Assembly (NCBI GenBank): GCA_035541415.1
Contig: DATKNI010000021.1
Coordinates: 1 to 64,000 of the forward strand
From: JAKAGE01 sp035541415
GTDB lineage: Bacteria; Patescibacteriota; Minisyncoccia; UBA6257; 2-01-FULL-56-20
DNA: 64,000 nt
Direction of reading: 5' to 3'
Part shown: one piece after another, positions 8,456 through 16,013 of the stretch
Layout: each line of letters begins with the position of its first letter
Position numbering within the stretch: the first letter of the stretch is position 1
Position numbers and translations under genes: made by a program
The notes under the pieces: generated by a model
What the model was told of the DNA's origin: nothing
Databases searched by the model: none
What the model saw: the letters and a program-made list of their open reading frames with translations, nothing else

Positions 8456-9724
8456 ATGTCCCCGAAACGCGCGCAGTCCCGGAAGCCGAAGGCGAAAAAA
8501 GTGAAAACTATGGCCAAGAATCCTAAAACTTCCAAAAAGAAGCTTATTAAATCCGGTTCAAAAAAGTCCTCGGGGAAGGCTATCAAATCAAAAGCAGCCA
8601 AAGGAAAGAAGAGCAGCAAGCCGCTCACCAAGCTCGAGAAGAGCATCAAGGCGAGCGCCCGCGAAATCAATGAGCTCATTGAGCGCGGCCGCCCTCGCGG
8701 CTTTGTGACCGACAACGAGATTCTCTATTATTTCCCGAAGATCGAGGACAACGTTGAATTATTGGATGAAATCTATGACCGCTTGGAAAAAGCGGGCATT
8801 AAAGTTATCGAGACGAGCGCCCTCATCGACTTTTCAAAAGACGAAGACGACCGCAACTTTGACGACTCGATGGCATTCGAAGGCGATGTGCCGGATGCCG
8901 TCCAGATGTACCTGAAGGAAATCGGCAAGACGCCGCTCCTTTCAAAAGACGAAGAGCGCGATCTCGCAAAGCGCGCCGAGAAAGGGGACGAAGAGGCCCG
9001 CCAGCGGTTGATGAAGGCAAACTTGCGCCTCGTGGTTTCGATCGCAAAGCGCTACGTGAACCGCACGCCGCACCTTTCCATCCTCGATCTGATCCAGGAA
9101 GGCAATATTGGTTTGTCCCGCGCGGTCGAAAAATTCGACTACCGCCGCGGATTCAAATTTTCAACCTACGCAACCTGGTGGATCCGCCAGGCGATCACGC
9201 GCGCATTGGCCGACCAGTCGCGCACGGTCCGCATCCCGGTCCACATGGTGGAAACGATTTCAAAATATACGCAGGTGCGCCGCCAGCTTATTCAGGAGCT
9301 TGGCCGCGATCCGCTCGCAGAAGAAATCGCCGCCGAAATGGGCATCGATGTAGACAAGGTGCGCCATATCCAAAAGATTTCCCAGGAAGTGCTGTCGATC
9401 GAAACGCCGATCGGCGACGAAGAAGATTCAACCTTGTCAGATTTCATTCCGGACGAAAAGAACGCCACGCCGTCCCAGCTCACGGCGCGCGCGATGCTCC
9501 GCGACCTCATCAAGGAAATCATGATCGACCTCACCGAACGCGAACAGCAGATCTTGAAGATGCGTTTCGGCCTGGACGACGGCATCAGTCACACGCTCGA
9601 AGAAGTGGGCAAGGCATTCGGCGTCACGCGCGAACGCATCCGCCAGATCGAAGCCAAGGCTTTGGAGAAGATCCGCGAACACGGGAAAGCCCCGGCTCTC
9701 GAAGGATTCGAAAATATTTCATAA
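8456..9724 (+). CDS. rpoD: primary RNA polymerase sigma factor (sigma-70)
   Basis: A 422-aa primary sigma factor that directs core RNA polymerase to promoters. A Lys/Ser-rich tail (1-60) and a sigma-1.1-like segment precede region 1.2 (DAVQMYLKEIGKTPLLS). Region 2 follows (LRLVVSIAKRYVNR, DLIQEGNIGLSRAVEKFDYR, FSTYATWWIRQAI), then region 3 and region 4.2 (TLEEVGKAFGVTRERIRQIE). All core recognition motifs are intact. This fits the TTGACA/TATAAT-like promoters seen throughout the window. It follows dnaG after 55 nt. An internal ATG at 8510 would remove part of the lysine-rich tail, so the exact start is less sure than the identity. Confidence 0.95.
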   Translation: MSPKRAQSRKPKAKKVKTMAKNPKTSKKKLIKSGSKKSSGKAIKSKAAKGKKSSKPLTKLEKSIKASAREINELIERGRPRGFVTDNEILYYFPKIEDNVELLDEIYDRLEKAGIKVIETSALIDFSKDEDDRNFDDSMAFEGDVPDAVQMYLKEIGKTPLLSKDEERDLAKRAEKGDEEARQRLMKANLRLVVSIAKRYVNRTPHLSILDLIQEGNIGLSRAVEKFDYRRGFKFSTYATWWIRQAITRALADQSRTVRIPVHMVETISKYTQVRRQLIQELGRDPLAEEIAAEMGIDVDKVRHIQKISQEVLSIETPIGDEEDSTLSDFIPDEKNATPSQLTARAMLRDLIKEIMIDLTEREQQILKMRFGLDDGISHTLEEVGKAFGVTRERIRQIEAKALEKIREHGKAPALEGFENIS

Positions 9725-9740
9725 ACCGTCGGCGAAAAAG

Positions 9741-9770
9741 AAAGGCCCAGATCATTCTGCGCCTTTTTTG
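9741..9770. terminator. bidirectional terminator between rpoD and small zinc-type gene
   Basis: AAAGGC-c-CAGA-TCAT-TCTG-c-GCCTTTTTT forms a hairpin with A and T runs on both sides. It serves rpoD on the plus strand and overlaps the 3' end of the convergent gene. Confidence 0.75.
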
Positions 9771-10060
9771 ATGAATATTTTTTCCTGCAGGTGGGCGAGT
9801 ACGCCTATCCCCAGTGCGGCTGCTTCCGGATGCTGGACGCGATAGCAGATCTCTGCGATGCAGACCGGACACGTTGCCGCCGCCCCTTCGTCATCTTCTC
9901 GGGCGATGGTGATGGTGCACGTTTTTCCGCAGATCGACTGCGCGCCGACGCAAAAATGGATTTCTTCGGAATGCTCGGCTTCGGTGCAGAGGGTTATGCC
10001 TTTCGGCAGTTTTTGGAATACGATTGCCTCCGGCGAGGAGGGAATCTTATGGATCTTCAT
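9752..10060 (-). CDS. small cysteine-rich hypothetical protein
   Basis: A 102-aa protein of unknown function. Cysteines cluster in the middle (HFCVGAQSICGKTC, then ATCPVCIAEIC), which suggests a metal-binding fold such as a zinc ribbon; no family is recognised. The minus-strand frame is preferred over plus-strand frames here because its composition is protein-like, GAGGGA precedes ATG10060 at SD distance, and the gene ends at a convergent terminator. It lies just downstream of the mpg relic and could have been transcribed with it. Confidence 0.6.
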   Translation of the reverse strand: MKIHKIPSSPEAIVFQKLPKGITLCTEAEHSEEIHFCVGAQSICGKTCTITIAREDDEGAAATCPVCIAEICYRVQHPEAAALGIGVLAHLQEKIFIKKGAE

Positions 10061-10084
10061 TGATCGTCCCTCATCGTAACTATT

Positions 10085-10331
10085 GAAACTATACGGATGA
10101 GAGATAGAGAAAAGTTAAAGGGCTTATTTTTCCATGGGTTTCCGGCGTAATCAACGCCAATCCGCTTCCGCGCGATGATCTCACGGCCTTGTACGGTTAC
10201 GCCTCGACTTCGGTGATCATGATGGCGATTTCCCGGCCGCGCATGCGGTGCACCGCATATTTGCCGAGTAACTCGCGGGCGACGACGAGCGTGGGTCGCG
10301 CAAAGAAAGATTTTGTCAATATCTTTTTCAT
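10085..10331 (-). pseudogene. mpg: internally deleted 3-methyladenine DNA glycosylase (Mpg/AAG family)
   Basis: ATG10331 opens a 44-codon frame (FFARPTLVVARELLGKY, then IAIMITEVEA, TAA at 10199-10197). It matches the N-terminus of Mpg/AAG glycosylases up to the catalytic E-x-EA motif. About 10 nt further on, in another frame, REIIARKRIGVDYAGNPW and KNKPFNF match the extreme C-terminus of the same family (RIGIDYAG...PWRF). The roughly 110 residues in between are missing. The family normally has about 190-200 aa and excises alkylated purines, so this copy cannot be active. It is divergent from nth, so two base-excision genes once shared this intergenic region. Confidence 0.75.
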
Positions 10332-10342
10332 ATTTTTTTCAT

Positions 10343-10348
10343 TATAAT
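10343..10348 (+). promoter_or_regulatory. -10 box of nth
   Basis: TATAAT lies 13 nt (first base) before ATG10356, predicting a leaderless message. No convincing -35 is visible. Confidence 0.6.
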
Positions 10349-10355
10349 CATTTGC

Positions 10356-11021
10356 ATGATACCAGAAAAAGATTTGCCGCGGCTCAAAAAACGCTGGCAG
10401 AAAATTTCAAAAACATTAAGCAGGCTTTTCCCGAAGGCGCACATCGCGCTCAATTTTGGCAATCCGTGGGAACTCCTCGTCGCCGTCCAACTGTCGGCGC
10501 AGTGCACCGATAAAAAAGTGAACCAGGTGACGCCGGCGCTCTTCAAAAAATATCCAACGCTCGCGAGTTACGTGAAGGCGGGGAAGTCGGCAGCCGGCGT
10601 CAAAAATTTTGAGAACGCGATCCATGCATGCGGTTTCTACCGCGCAAAGACGCGCAACATTTTGGGTGCGGCACACTATGTGCAGAAAAATTATGACGGC
10701 GTCTTGCCAAAAACGATGGCGGAGATGACAAAAATTCCCGGCGTCGGCCGCAAGTCGGCGAATGTTATTTTGGGGAACGCCTATCATGTGGTGGAGGGGA
10801 TTGCGGTTGATACGCACGTGATGCGCCTTTCGCAGGTGCTCGGCCTCACTAAAGAAAAGACGCCGGAAAAAATCGAGCAGGACCTCATGAAAATCATCCC
10901 CAAGAAAGACTGGTTCCGCGCGACCTACATGATCATCGACTACGGCCGCGCCTATTGCGTTGCCCGTCCGCACCGGCACGAACTCTGTCCGCTCACAAAA
11001 GTTCTCAAAACGGCCGCGTGA
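10356..11021 (+). CDS. nth: endonuclease III without the Fe-S cluster ligands
   Basis: A 221-aa HhH-GPD DNA glycosylase/AP lyase that removes oxidised pyrimidines. The helix-hairpin-helix is at about 125-150 (IPGVGRKSANVILG, with the catalytic lysine in GRKSA), and the catalytic aspartate is in AVDTHVMRL. Canonical Nth ends with C-x6-C-x2-C-x5-C binding a [4Fe-4S] cluster. Here the tail reads CVARPHRHELCPLTKVL, so the first and third cysteines remain while the second is His and the fourth is Leu. The cluster is therefore probably absent, although the enzyme core looks intact. Confidence 0.93.
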   Translation: MIPEKDLPRLKKRWQKISKTLSRLFPKAHIALNFGNPWELLVAVQLSAQCTDKKVNQVTPALFKKYPTLASYVKAGKSAAGVKNFENAIHACGFYRAKTRNILGAAHYVQKNYDGVLPKTMAEMTKIPGVGRKSANVILGNAYHVVEGIAVDTHVMRLSQVLGLTKEKTPEKIEQDLMKIIPKKDWFRATYMIIDYGRAYCVARPHRHELCPLTKVLKTAA

Positions 11022-11089
11022 CGAGGCTCGACAAGAGGCTCAGGATATGTGTTTTCAGGGCATATCCACAGCAGCGGGGACCAGCATGG

Positions 11090-11156
11090 TATAATGGATT
11101 GGTAAGTAATATTACAAAGAAGAGCCGTTTTCCGGTGAGGTCGGAGAGCGGTTTTT
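11090..11156 (+). ncRNA. candidate short terminated transcript
   Basis: An extended -10 (TGGTATAAT, TATAAT at 11090-11095) is followed 30 nt later by a strong hairpin, CCGTTTTCCG-GTGAGGT-CGGAGAGCGG (11125-11151), and TTTTTCTTTT. No ORF fits between them. The predicted RNA runs from about 11102 to 11156. It could be a small RNA, or a truncated leader of the next gene, which however has its own promoter. The gap also holds an inverted repeat GGATATG...CATATCC at 11044-11067. Confidence 0.45.
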
Positions 11157-11173
11157 CTTTTGTCCGCCGAAAC

Positions 11174-11202
11174 TTGACAAAGAATCATTTCTATGATAAT
11201 AT
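11174..11202 (+). promoter_or_regulatory. promoter TTGACA-N17-TAATAT
   Basis: A perfect -35 (11174-11179) is 17 bp from TAATAT (11197-11202). It serves the small membrane protein at 11257 and leaves a UTR of about 48 nt that carries a Shine-Dalgarno. Confidence 0.7.
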
Positions 11203-11256
11203 TCCATACAGCAATTTACATCGCATTCGTACAAAAATCCGCCCGAGGAGGCGCTT

Positions 11257-11502
11257 ATGAGCAGACGTTTTGCAAGGATTATCTTTTCAATTGCATTTGT
11301 GATCGTGCTTGCTGGTTCGATCACAATGAGCGTGGGTCTGCGGGCGGAAGACGTCAATCATCCGCACGCTCGGTACGGCCTCATGTGCGTGCTGACCATC
11401 GTTGCGGTTTTCGTAGCGCTCGGCACGATTAACCGGGCTTTCTTTGCCAGCGGCAAACCGAAAGATCACGGCAAGCTGCCCGAGGATCTCAAGCACTACT
11501 AA
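11257..11502 (+). CDS. small two-helix membrane protein, hypothetical
   Basis: An 81-aa protein with two predicted membrane helices (about 8-28, IIFSIAFVIVLAGSITMSVG, and about 41-63, YGLMCVLTIVAVFVALGTI) and a charged cytoplasmic tail ending in GKLPEDLKHY. No family is recognised. Unlike most genes here it has a consensus -35 promoter and a strong Shine-Dalgarno (GAGGAGG, 7 nt before ATG). A strong terminator follows, making it a single-gene unit. Confidence 0.75.
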   Translation: MSRRFARIIFSIAFVIVLAGSITMSVGLRAEDVNHPHARYGLMCVLTIVAVFVALGTINRAFFASGKPKDHGKLPEDLKHY

Positions 11503-11520
11503 GAGGCAGACGGTTGCGAC

Positions 11521-11555
11521 GCCCCGAACTTCAGGTTCGGGGCTTTATTTTCTTT
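11521..11555 (+). terminator. intrinsic terminator
   Basis: GCCCCGAAC-TTCAG-GTTCGGGGC followed by TTTATTTTCTTTT ends the small membrane protein unit. Confidence 0.9.
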
Positions 11556-11615
11556 TGAATTGTGTTATAATGTTGCGAGTTAGTGCGCAAGCAATCCAGG
11601 AGACGGAGGTGATCC

Positions 11616-11876
11616 ATGGAAGGATCAAACGATCTTGTAGCATTATTCAAGAAGTATTTTCGCCGCGACCCGCCGGAGTCTCCTGAAGAAATTAAGGAGA
11701 CCCAGCCTCTCATCGACGAGTACCTTGGCCGCATTCACGGTGAATATGATTTTAGGTTGGCTCGGGCCGTTGCCAGGAAATTCGGTTACAAGACATATCC
11801 CAACCGGTTCCAGGATTACGTATTCAAAGTGAAAGGCGATTTGAGCGCAAGCAGTTTTGAGCGAGTGGAAAAATAA
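11616..11876 (+). CDS. small hypothetical protein with textbook Shine-Dalgarno
   Basis: An 86-aa soluble, charged, probably helical protein (DLVALFKKYFRRDPPESPEE, then LARAVARKFGYKTYPNRF). No family is recognised. TATAAT at 11566-11571 and a 40-nt UTR precede GGAGGTGATCC, which matches the classical anti-SD complement over its full length, directly before ATG11616. An intrinsic terminator follows 14 nt after the stop. It is thus a self-contained unit of the same style as its upstream neighbour. Confidence 0.75.
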   Translation: MEGSNDLVALFKKYFRRDPPESPEEIKETQPLIDEYLGRIHGEYDFRLARAVARKFGYKTYPNRFQDYVFKVKGDLSASSFERVEK

Positions 11877-11889
11877 CGAGGTTATATGC

Positions 11890-11920
11890 ATCGGGGAGCG
11901 CTATGCTCCCCGATTTTTTG
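11890..11920 (+). terminator. intrinsic terminator
   Basis: ATCGGGGAGC-GCTAT-GCTCCCCGAT followed by TTTTTG: ten perfect pairs with a T-tail. Confidence 0.92.
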
Positions 11921-11930
11921 TATTTATATT

Positions 11931-12005
11931 TTGACCAAATGGTATGCGGAGGGTACTATAAGGAAAAGTGGCTTTGATACCCCTTAGGGTTTATACCCGA
12001 GGGGG
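11931..12005 (+). promoter_or_regulatory. uvrB promoter and leader hairpin
   Basis: TTGACC (11931-11936), 17 bp, then TACTAT (11954-11959). The predicted leader of about 85 nt contains CCCCT-ta-GGG-tttata-CCC-g-AGGGG, a stem-loop ending near 12005. No LexA-type box is recognised. Confidence 0.6.
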
Positions 12006-12028
12006 ATTCCAGCACTTGAGGGCAAAAC

Positions 12029-12044
12029 ATTAAATTTTCATTAA
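12029..12044 (+). promoter_or_regulatory. AT-rich motif shared by uvrB, uvrA and mreB leaders
   Basis: ATTAAATTTTCATTAA lies 7 nt before the uvrB start. Near-identical copies occur at 18974-18989 (upstream of uvrA) and 27423-27438 (upstream of mreB), 14 of 16 positions invariant. Function unknown. Confidence 0.4.
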
Positions 12045-12050
12045 TTTATC

Positions 12051-14054
12051 ATGCCGAATCTCGAACTCATTTCAGAGAATAAGCCTGCAGGCGACCAACC
12101 GAAAGCGATTGCGGCGCTCGTTTCCGGCATCAAAAAAGGCTATCGGGACCAGACGCTCCTTGGCGTAACGGGCTCCGGCAAGACGTTCACGATGGCAAAC
12201 GTGATCGCGGAGATCCAGAAACCAACGCTCGTCATTGCCCATAATAAGACATTGGCAGCCCAGCTCTGCAACGAATTCCGCGAATTATTTCCTAAAAATT
12301 CGGTTAACTATTTTGTCTCGTATTACGACTATTACCAGCCGGAGGCATACATCCCGTCGAGCGATACTTATATCGACAAGGAAGCGTTGATCAACGATGA
12401 AATCGATAAGCTGCGCCACGCGGCAACGACGGCGCTCCTCACGCGCAAAGACGTGATCATCGTCGCGTCGGTTTCGTGCATTTATGGTTTGGGCGCGCCG
12501 GACGTTTATCGCGCGAATATTTTCCATTTCAAAGTCGGCGACAAGATTGAACGAAAAGATTTCTCGCGCAAACTCGTTGAATTGCAGTTCAACCGCACGA
12601 ATGCCGACCTCAAGCGCGGCACATACCGCCTGCGCGGAGAAAACTGGGAGATCATGCCCGCCGACCGAGAAATCATATATAACATCGAAGTCGTAGCCGG
12701 TACGATCGTGGCGATTTATGAAGTCGATCCGGTTGTCGGATTCCGTCCCGGAAGGACGCCGAGCATCCCCGATATCATTTTTGCGCCGGCGAAGCATTTC
12801 ATCACCGAAGCGCCGGAACGCGAACGGGCGATCGCGCAGATACAAGACGAGCTCAAAGATCAGCTCGCAAAATTCGAAAAAGAAAAAAAGTTTTTGGAAG
12901 CAGAACGCCTCGAGCGCCGCACCAAATTCGACATCGCGATGATGCGCGAAGTGGGGTATTGCCACGGCATCGAAAACTATTCGCGCCATCTTTCCGGCCG
13001 CGCTGCGGGCGAACCGCCGGCGACGCTCCTCGATTATTTTCCGCATACGAGCGACGGCAAGCCGGACTTCCTTACGATCATCGACGAATCGCATATGACG
13101 ATCCCGCAATTGCAGGGCATGTACAATGGCGACGCCGCGCGCAAGAAAACGCTCGTCGAATACGGGTTTCGCCTGCCGTCGGCAATCGATAATCGCCCAT
13201 TGCGGTTTGAAGAATTCGAGGTGCGCATCGCGCAGACGATGTATACTTCCGCGACGCCGGGCCCCTATGAGCGCGAAGCGAGCGCTCCGCCGAACGGGCA
13301 GACCGTCGAGCAAATCATCCGTCCCACGGGCCTTGTGGATCCAAAGATCACGATGTCGCCGGCGCGCGGCCAAGTGGAAGATCTCATCCCGCGGATCGAA
13401 GAGCGCGTCACCAAAAAAGAGCGCGTCCTCGTGACGACGCTCACCAAACGCATGGCCGAGGACCTCTCGGCATTCCTTGAGGAAAGGAAGATCAAAGTCA
13501 CGTATCTCCATAGCGACGTGAAAACGCTTGACCGCATCCGCATCCTCACCGAACTTCGCCGCGGCAAAGTTGACGTCCTCGTTGGCGTAAACCTTTTGCG
13601 CGAAGGCCTCGACCTTCCGGAAGTATCGCTCGTTGCCATTTTGGACGCCGATAAAGAAGGATTTTTGCGCAGCGAAGTTTCGCTCGTGCAGACGATCGGC
13701 CGCGCCGCCCGCAACGCGCAAGGCGAAGTCTTGATGTATGCCGACCAGATCACCGGCTCTATCGAGCGCGCCGTCAAGGAAACCGAGCGTCGCCGCAAGA
13801 TCCAGCTCGCGTACAACAAGGAGCATGGCATCACGCCGACCACGATCATCAAGAAAATTTCCGACATCCTGCCGAACGTGGATGAAATTTTGAAGCTCGA
13901 AACCAAGCCAATTCCAAAATCCAAGACGGGCATGCAAAAGCTGATTGCTGAGAAGCAGCGCGAGATGCGCGAAGCCGCGAAAGCGCTCGATTTCGAGATG
14001 GCCGCGATCCTGCGGGATGAAATTAAGGAGCTGATGAAGAAGGCGGGGAAGTAG
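12051..14054 (+). CDS. uvrB: excinuclease ABC subunit B
   Basis: A 667-aa damage-verification helicase of nucleotide excision repair; it is loaded by UvrA and then recruits UvrC. Walker A is at about 39-47 (GVTGSGKTF). The beta-hairpin that clamps DNA includes YYDYYQPEAYIPSSDTYI at about 91-108. Helicase motifs include DESHM (motif II), TSATPGPYE, and GVNLLREGLDLPEVSLV with QTIGRAARN (motifs V and VI). A C-terminal UVR domain (EMREAAKALDFEMAAILRDE) binds UvrC. Length and motifs are typical. uvrA and uvrC lie 5-8 kb downstream on the same strand. Confidence 0.97.
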   Translation: MPNLELISENKPAGDQPKAIAALVSGIKKGYRDQTLLGVTGSGKTFTMANVIAEIQKPTLVIAHNKTLAAQLCNEFRELFPKNSVNYFVSYYDYYQPEAYIPSSDTYIDKEALINDEIDKLRHAATTALLTRKDVIIVASVSCIYGLGAPDVYRANIFHFKVGDKIERKDFSRKLVELQFNRTNADLKRGTYRLRGENWEIMPADREIIYNIEVVAGTIVAIYEVDPVVGFRPGRTPSIPDIIFAPAKHFITEAPERERAIAQIQDELKDQLAKFEKEKKFLEAERLERRTKFDIAMMREVGYCHGIENYSRHLSGRAAGEPPATLLDYFPHTSDGKPDFLTIIDESHMTIPQLQGMYNGDAARKKTLVEYGFRLPSAIDNRPLRFEEFEVRIAQTMYTSATPGPYEREASAPPNGQTVEQIIRPTGLVDPKITMSPARGQVEDLIPRIEERVTKKERVLVTTLTKRMAEDLSAFLEERKIKVTYLHSDVKTLDRIRILTELRRGKVDVLVGVNLLREGLDLPEVSLVAILDADKEGFLRSEVSLVQTIGRAARNAQGEVLMYADQITGSIERAVKETERRRKIQLAYNKEHGITPTTIIKKISDILPNVDEILKLETKPIPKSKTGMQKLIAEKQREMREAAKALDFEMAAILRDEIKELMKKAGK

Positions 14055-14084
14055 CGATGCATGATAAACTAAGACAATAACGAT

Positions 14085-14417
14085 ATGCACCATATGCGCC
14101 TTGCAACTGAATATTTCCAAAAAATCGCTAATGGCACGAAAGCAATAGAATGCCGTCTTTGGGATGAAAAAAGGCAGCAGTTAAAAGCGGGGGACGAGAT
14201 TGAATTTTCCGATACTAACGACGAACAGAAAAAGGCGAAGACCAGAATTGTTGCATTGCATCGGGCTGCTTCTTTTGCAGAATTGCTCGATCAATTTCCC
14301 ATTAATAAATTTGGAAGCGAGAGCAAGGAGCAAATGCTCGCTGCGCTTAAAAAGTTTTATTCCGACGAAGAAGAAAAGAAATTCGGTGTTGTTGGAATTG
14401 AGGTGAAACTTATATAA
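14085..14417 (+). CDS. ASCH-domain protein
   Basis: A 110-aa protein that is almost entirely an ASCH (PUA-like) domain. The signs are an N-terminal Y-x2-I-x3-K-x-IE(C/V)R pattern (YFQKIANGTKAIECRLWDEK), LKAGDEIEF, and a C-terminal GVVGIEVKLI strand. Family members bind RNA or hydrolyse modified nucleosides; the substrate here is unknown. It follows uvrB by 30 nt and may be read from TAAACT near 14068 or by readthrough. ATG14094 is an alternative start. Confidence 0.8.
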   Translation: MHHMRLATEYFQKIANGTKAIECRLWDEKRQQLKAGDEIEFSDTNDEQKKAKTRIVALHRAASFAELLDQFPINKFGSESKEQMLAALKKFYSDEEEKKFGVVGIEVKLI

Positions 14418-14443
14418 GAATCGACAACTCCCCAAAAACGTGA

Positions 14444-14475
14444 TATTCTATCAGGAACGCGCCGCATGCGCGTTC
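14444..14475 (+). promoter_or_regulatory. extended -10 and 5'-terminal hairpin before ABC-F gene
   Basis: TGATATTCT gives an extended -10 (TATTCT 14444-14449). The predicted message would begin with a perfect hairpin, GAACGCGC-CGCAT-GCGCGTTC (14455-14475) followed by TTATT, 9 nt before ATG14485. It could protect the 5' end or act as an attenuator. Confidence 0.5.
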
Positions 14476-14484
14476 TTATTATGT

Positions 14485-15942
14485 ATGGCAAATGAAGTAA
14501 TTCTCCGCTTCAACGATGTCTCTTTTGAGCATGGCCCCAAGAAACAGATCCTCCACGAGGCCTCTTTTTCCGTGCGCCGCGGGCAGAAGATAACGCTCAT
14601 GGGCCAGAACGGGGCCGGGAAGACGACCATATTCCAGATGATCGCCGGCGCCATAAAGCCCGAAGCGGGGACGATTTCCATTGAAAACGGCCTTACAATG
14701 GCCCGAGCCCTCCAGGTGATACCGCGCTCGCACCTCGAATGGACCGTGCTCCAGTTTTTTGAAAGCGCGTTCCCGGGCAAGAAGGCATACGACATCGAGC
14801 CGCGCGTTAAGAAAGTTTTGGAAATTGTAAACCTTATGGCCCCGCTCGACCGCATGCTCAAATCATTCTCTGGCGGTCAACAAGCACGGCTGCTTCTCGC
14901 GCATGCGCTCATCCAGGATCCGGATGTCTTGCTTCTTGACGAACCGACGAATAACCTCGACAAGGCCGGCATCGAGCATCTCACCAAATTCATTATCGAT
15001 TCCAAGAAAACCGTCATCGTCATTTCCCACGACGCAGATTTTTTGAATTCATTCACGCAGGGCGTTTTGTATCTCGATGTTCATACGCACATGGTGGAAC
15101 AGTATACCGGCAACTATCTCGACGTGGTGAAGAACATCAGCGAACGCATTGAGCGCGAACGCATGAAGAACGTGCGCCTGCAAAAGGAAATCCAACACCG
15201 CAAAGACCAGGCAAGCTTCTTTGCGCAGAAAGGAGGCCATATGCGCGACGTTGCCCGCAAGATGAACGAGAAGATCGAGGAACTCGAAGAAGACGTTGTT
15301 GAGGTGCGCCGCGAAGACCGCACGATCCGCAGCTTTGCCATCCAGGTTCAAAAAGATTTGGAAGGACAGATCGTCAAGCTTGATTCTGTTTCGGTAATAA
15401 AAAATCACAAGCCGGTCGTGAAGAAAATCACGCCGATTATTCTCAAGAGAAAGGAGCGCCTGCATCTTGTCGGCCCGAACGGCATCGGCAAGACAACGTT
15501 TCTTGAGTTGCTTGCGAGCGGCCATGCAAAAGGCGAGCACGTGGCGAAGGGCGTGAAGATCGGCTATTACCGCCAGGATTTTTCCACGCTCGATTTTGAT
15601 GCGACGGTCTGGGACACGTTAGCGGATGCGATGGAGGAAGGCGACCAGGATCGTTTGCGCTCAACGGCGGCCGGATTCCTCATTGACGCTGATGTGCTCC
15701 GCGCAAAAGTCGGCTCGCTTTCGGAAGGACAGAAGGGTTTGGTTGCATTCGCAAAGCTTTCGCTCGAGCGTCCGGGGCTTCTCATTCTCGACGAGCCGAC
15801 GAATCACATCAATTTCCGGCACATTCCAGTCATTGCGCAGGCGCTCGACCGCTATGAAGGCGCGATGATCCTCGTAAGCCATGTTCCGGATTTTGTGAAG
15901 CAGATCAAGATCGATTACGCGCTCGACTTGGCCACGCTATAA
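14485..15942 (+). CDS. ABC-F family ATPase (ribosome-associated)
   Basis: A 485-aa protein with two fused ABC domains and no membrane segments. Domain 1 has Walker A GQNGAGKTT, signature FSGGQQAR and LLLDEPTNNLD. Domain 2 has GPNGIGKTT, a divergent signature LSEGQKGL and LILDEPTNHIN. The charged linker between them (about 195-300, KEIQHRKDQASFFAQK) is the P-site tRNA-interaction motif region of the family. ABC-F proteins act on the ribosome in translation quality control or antibiotic protection; which role applies cannot be told here. Start is MANEVILRF at 14485; ATG14481 is out of frame and closes after four codons. Confidence 0.92.
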   Translation: MANEVILRFNDVSFEHGPKKQILHEASFSVRRGQKITLMGQNGAGKTTIFQMIAGAIKPEAGTISIENGLTMARALQVIPRSHLEWTVLQFFESAFPGKKAYDIEPRVKKVLEIVNLMAPLDRMLKSFSGGQQARLLLAHALIQDPDVLLLDEPTNNLDKAGIEHLTKFIIDSKKTVIVISHDADFLNSFTQGVLYLDVHTHMVEQYTGNYLDVVKNISERIERERMKNVRLQKEIQHRKDQASFFAQKGGHMRDVARKMNEKIEELEEDVVEVRREDRTIRSFAIQVQKDLEGQIVKLDSVSVIKNHKPVVKKITPIILKRKERLHLVGPNGIGKTTFLELLASGHAKGEHVAKGVKIGYYRQDFSTLDFDATVWDTLADAMEEGDQDRLRSTAAGFLIDADVLRAKVGSLSEGQKGLVAFAKLSLERPGLLILDEPTNHINFRHIPVIAQALDRYEGAMILVSHVPDFVKQIKIDYALDLATL

Positions 15943-15970
15943 AACTTTGGATTGATAGACGGTAAAAAAA

Positions 15971-15995
15971 GAACCCGGCGAAAATCGTCGGGTTC
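15971..15995 (-). terminator. terminator of the BtpA-like gene
   Basis: GAACCCG-x-CG hairpin with loop AAAAT. On the minus strand it is followed by seven T, so it mainly serves the convergent minus-strand gene. Confidence 0.75.
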
Positions 15996-16013
15996 AACGT
16001 TGGGGTGCGCAGG

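Noticed and set aside
12285..14120. 611-aa open frame antisense to uvrB
   Set aside because: uvrB on the plus strand has every expected motif; the antisense frame resembles no protein and has no promoter or SD.
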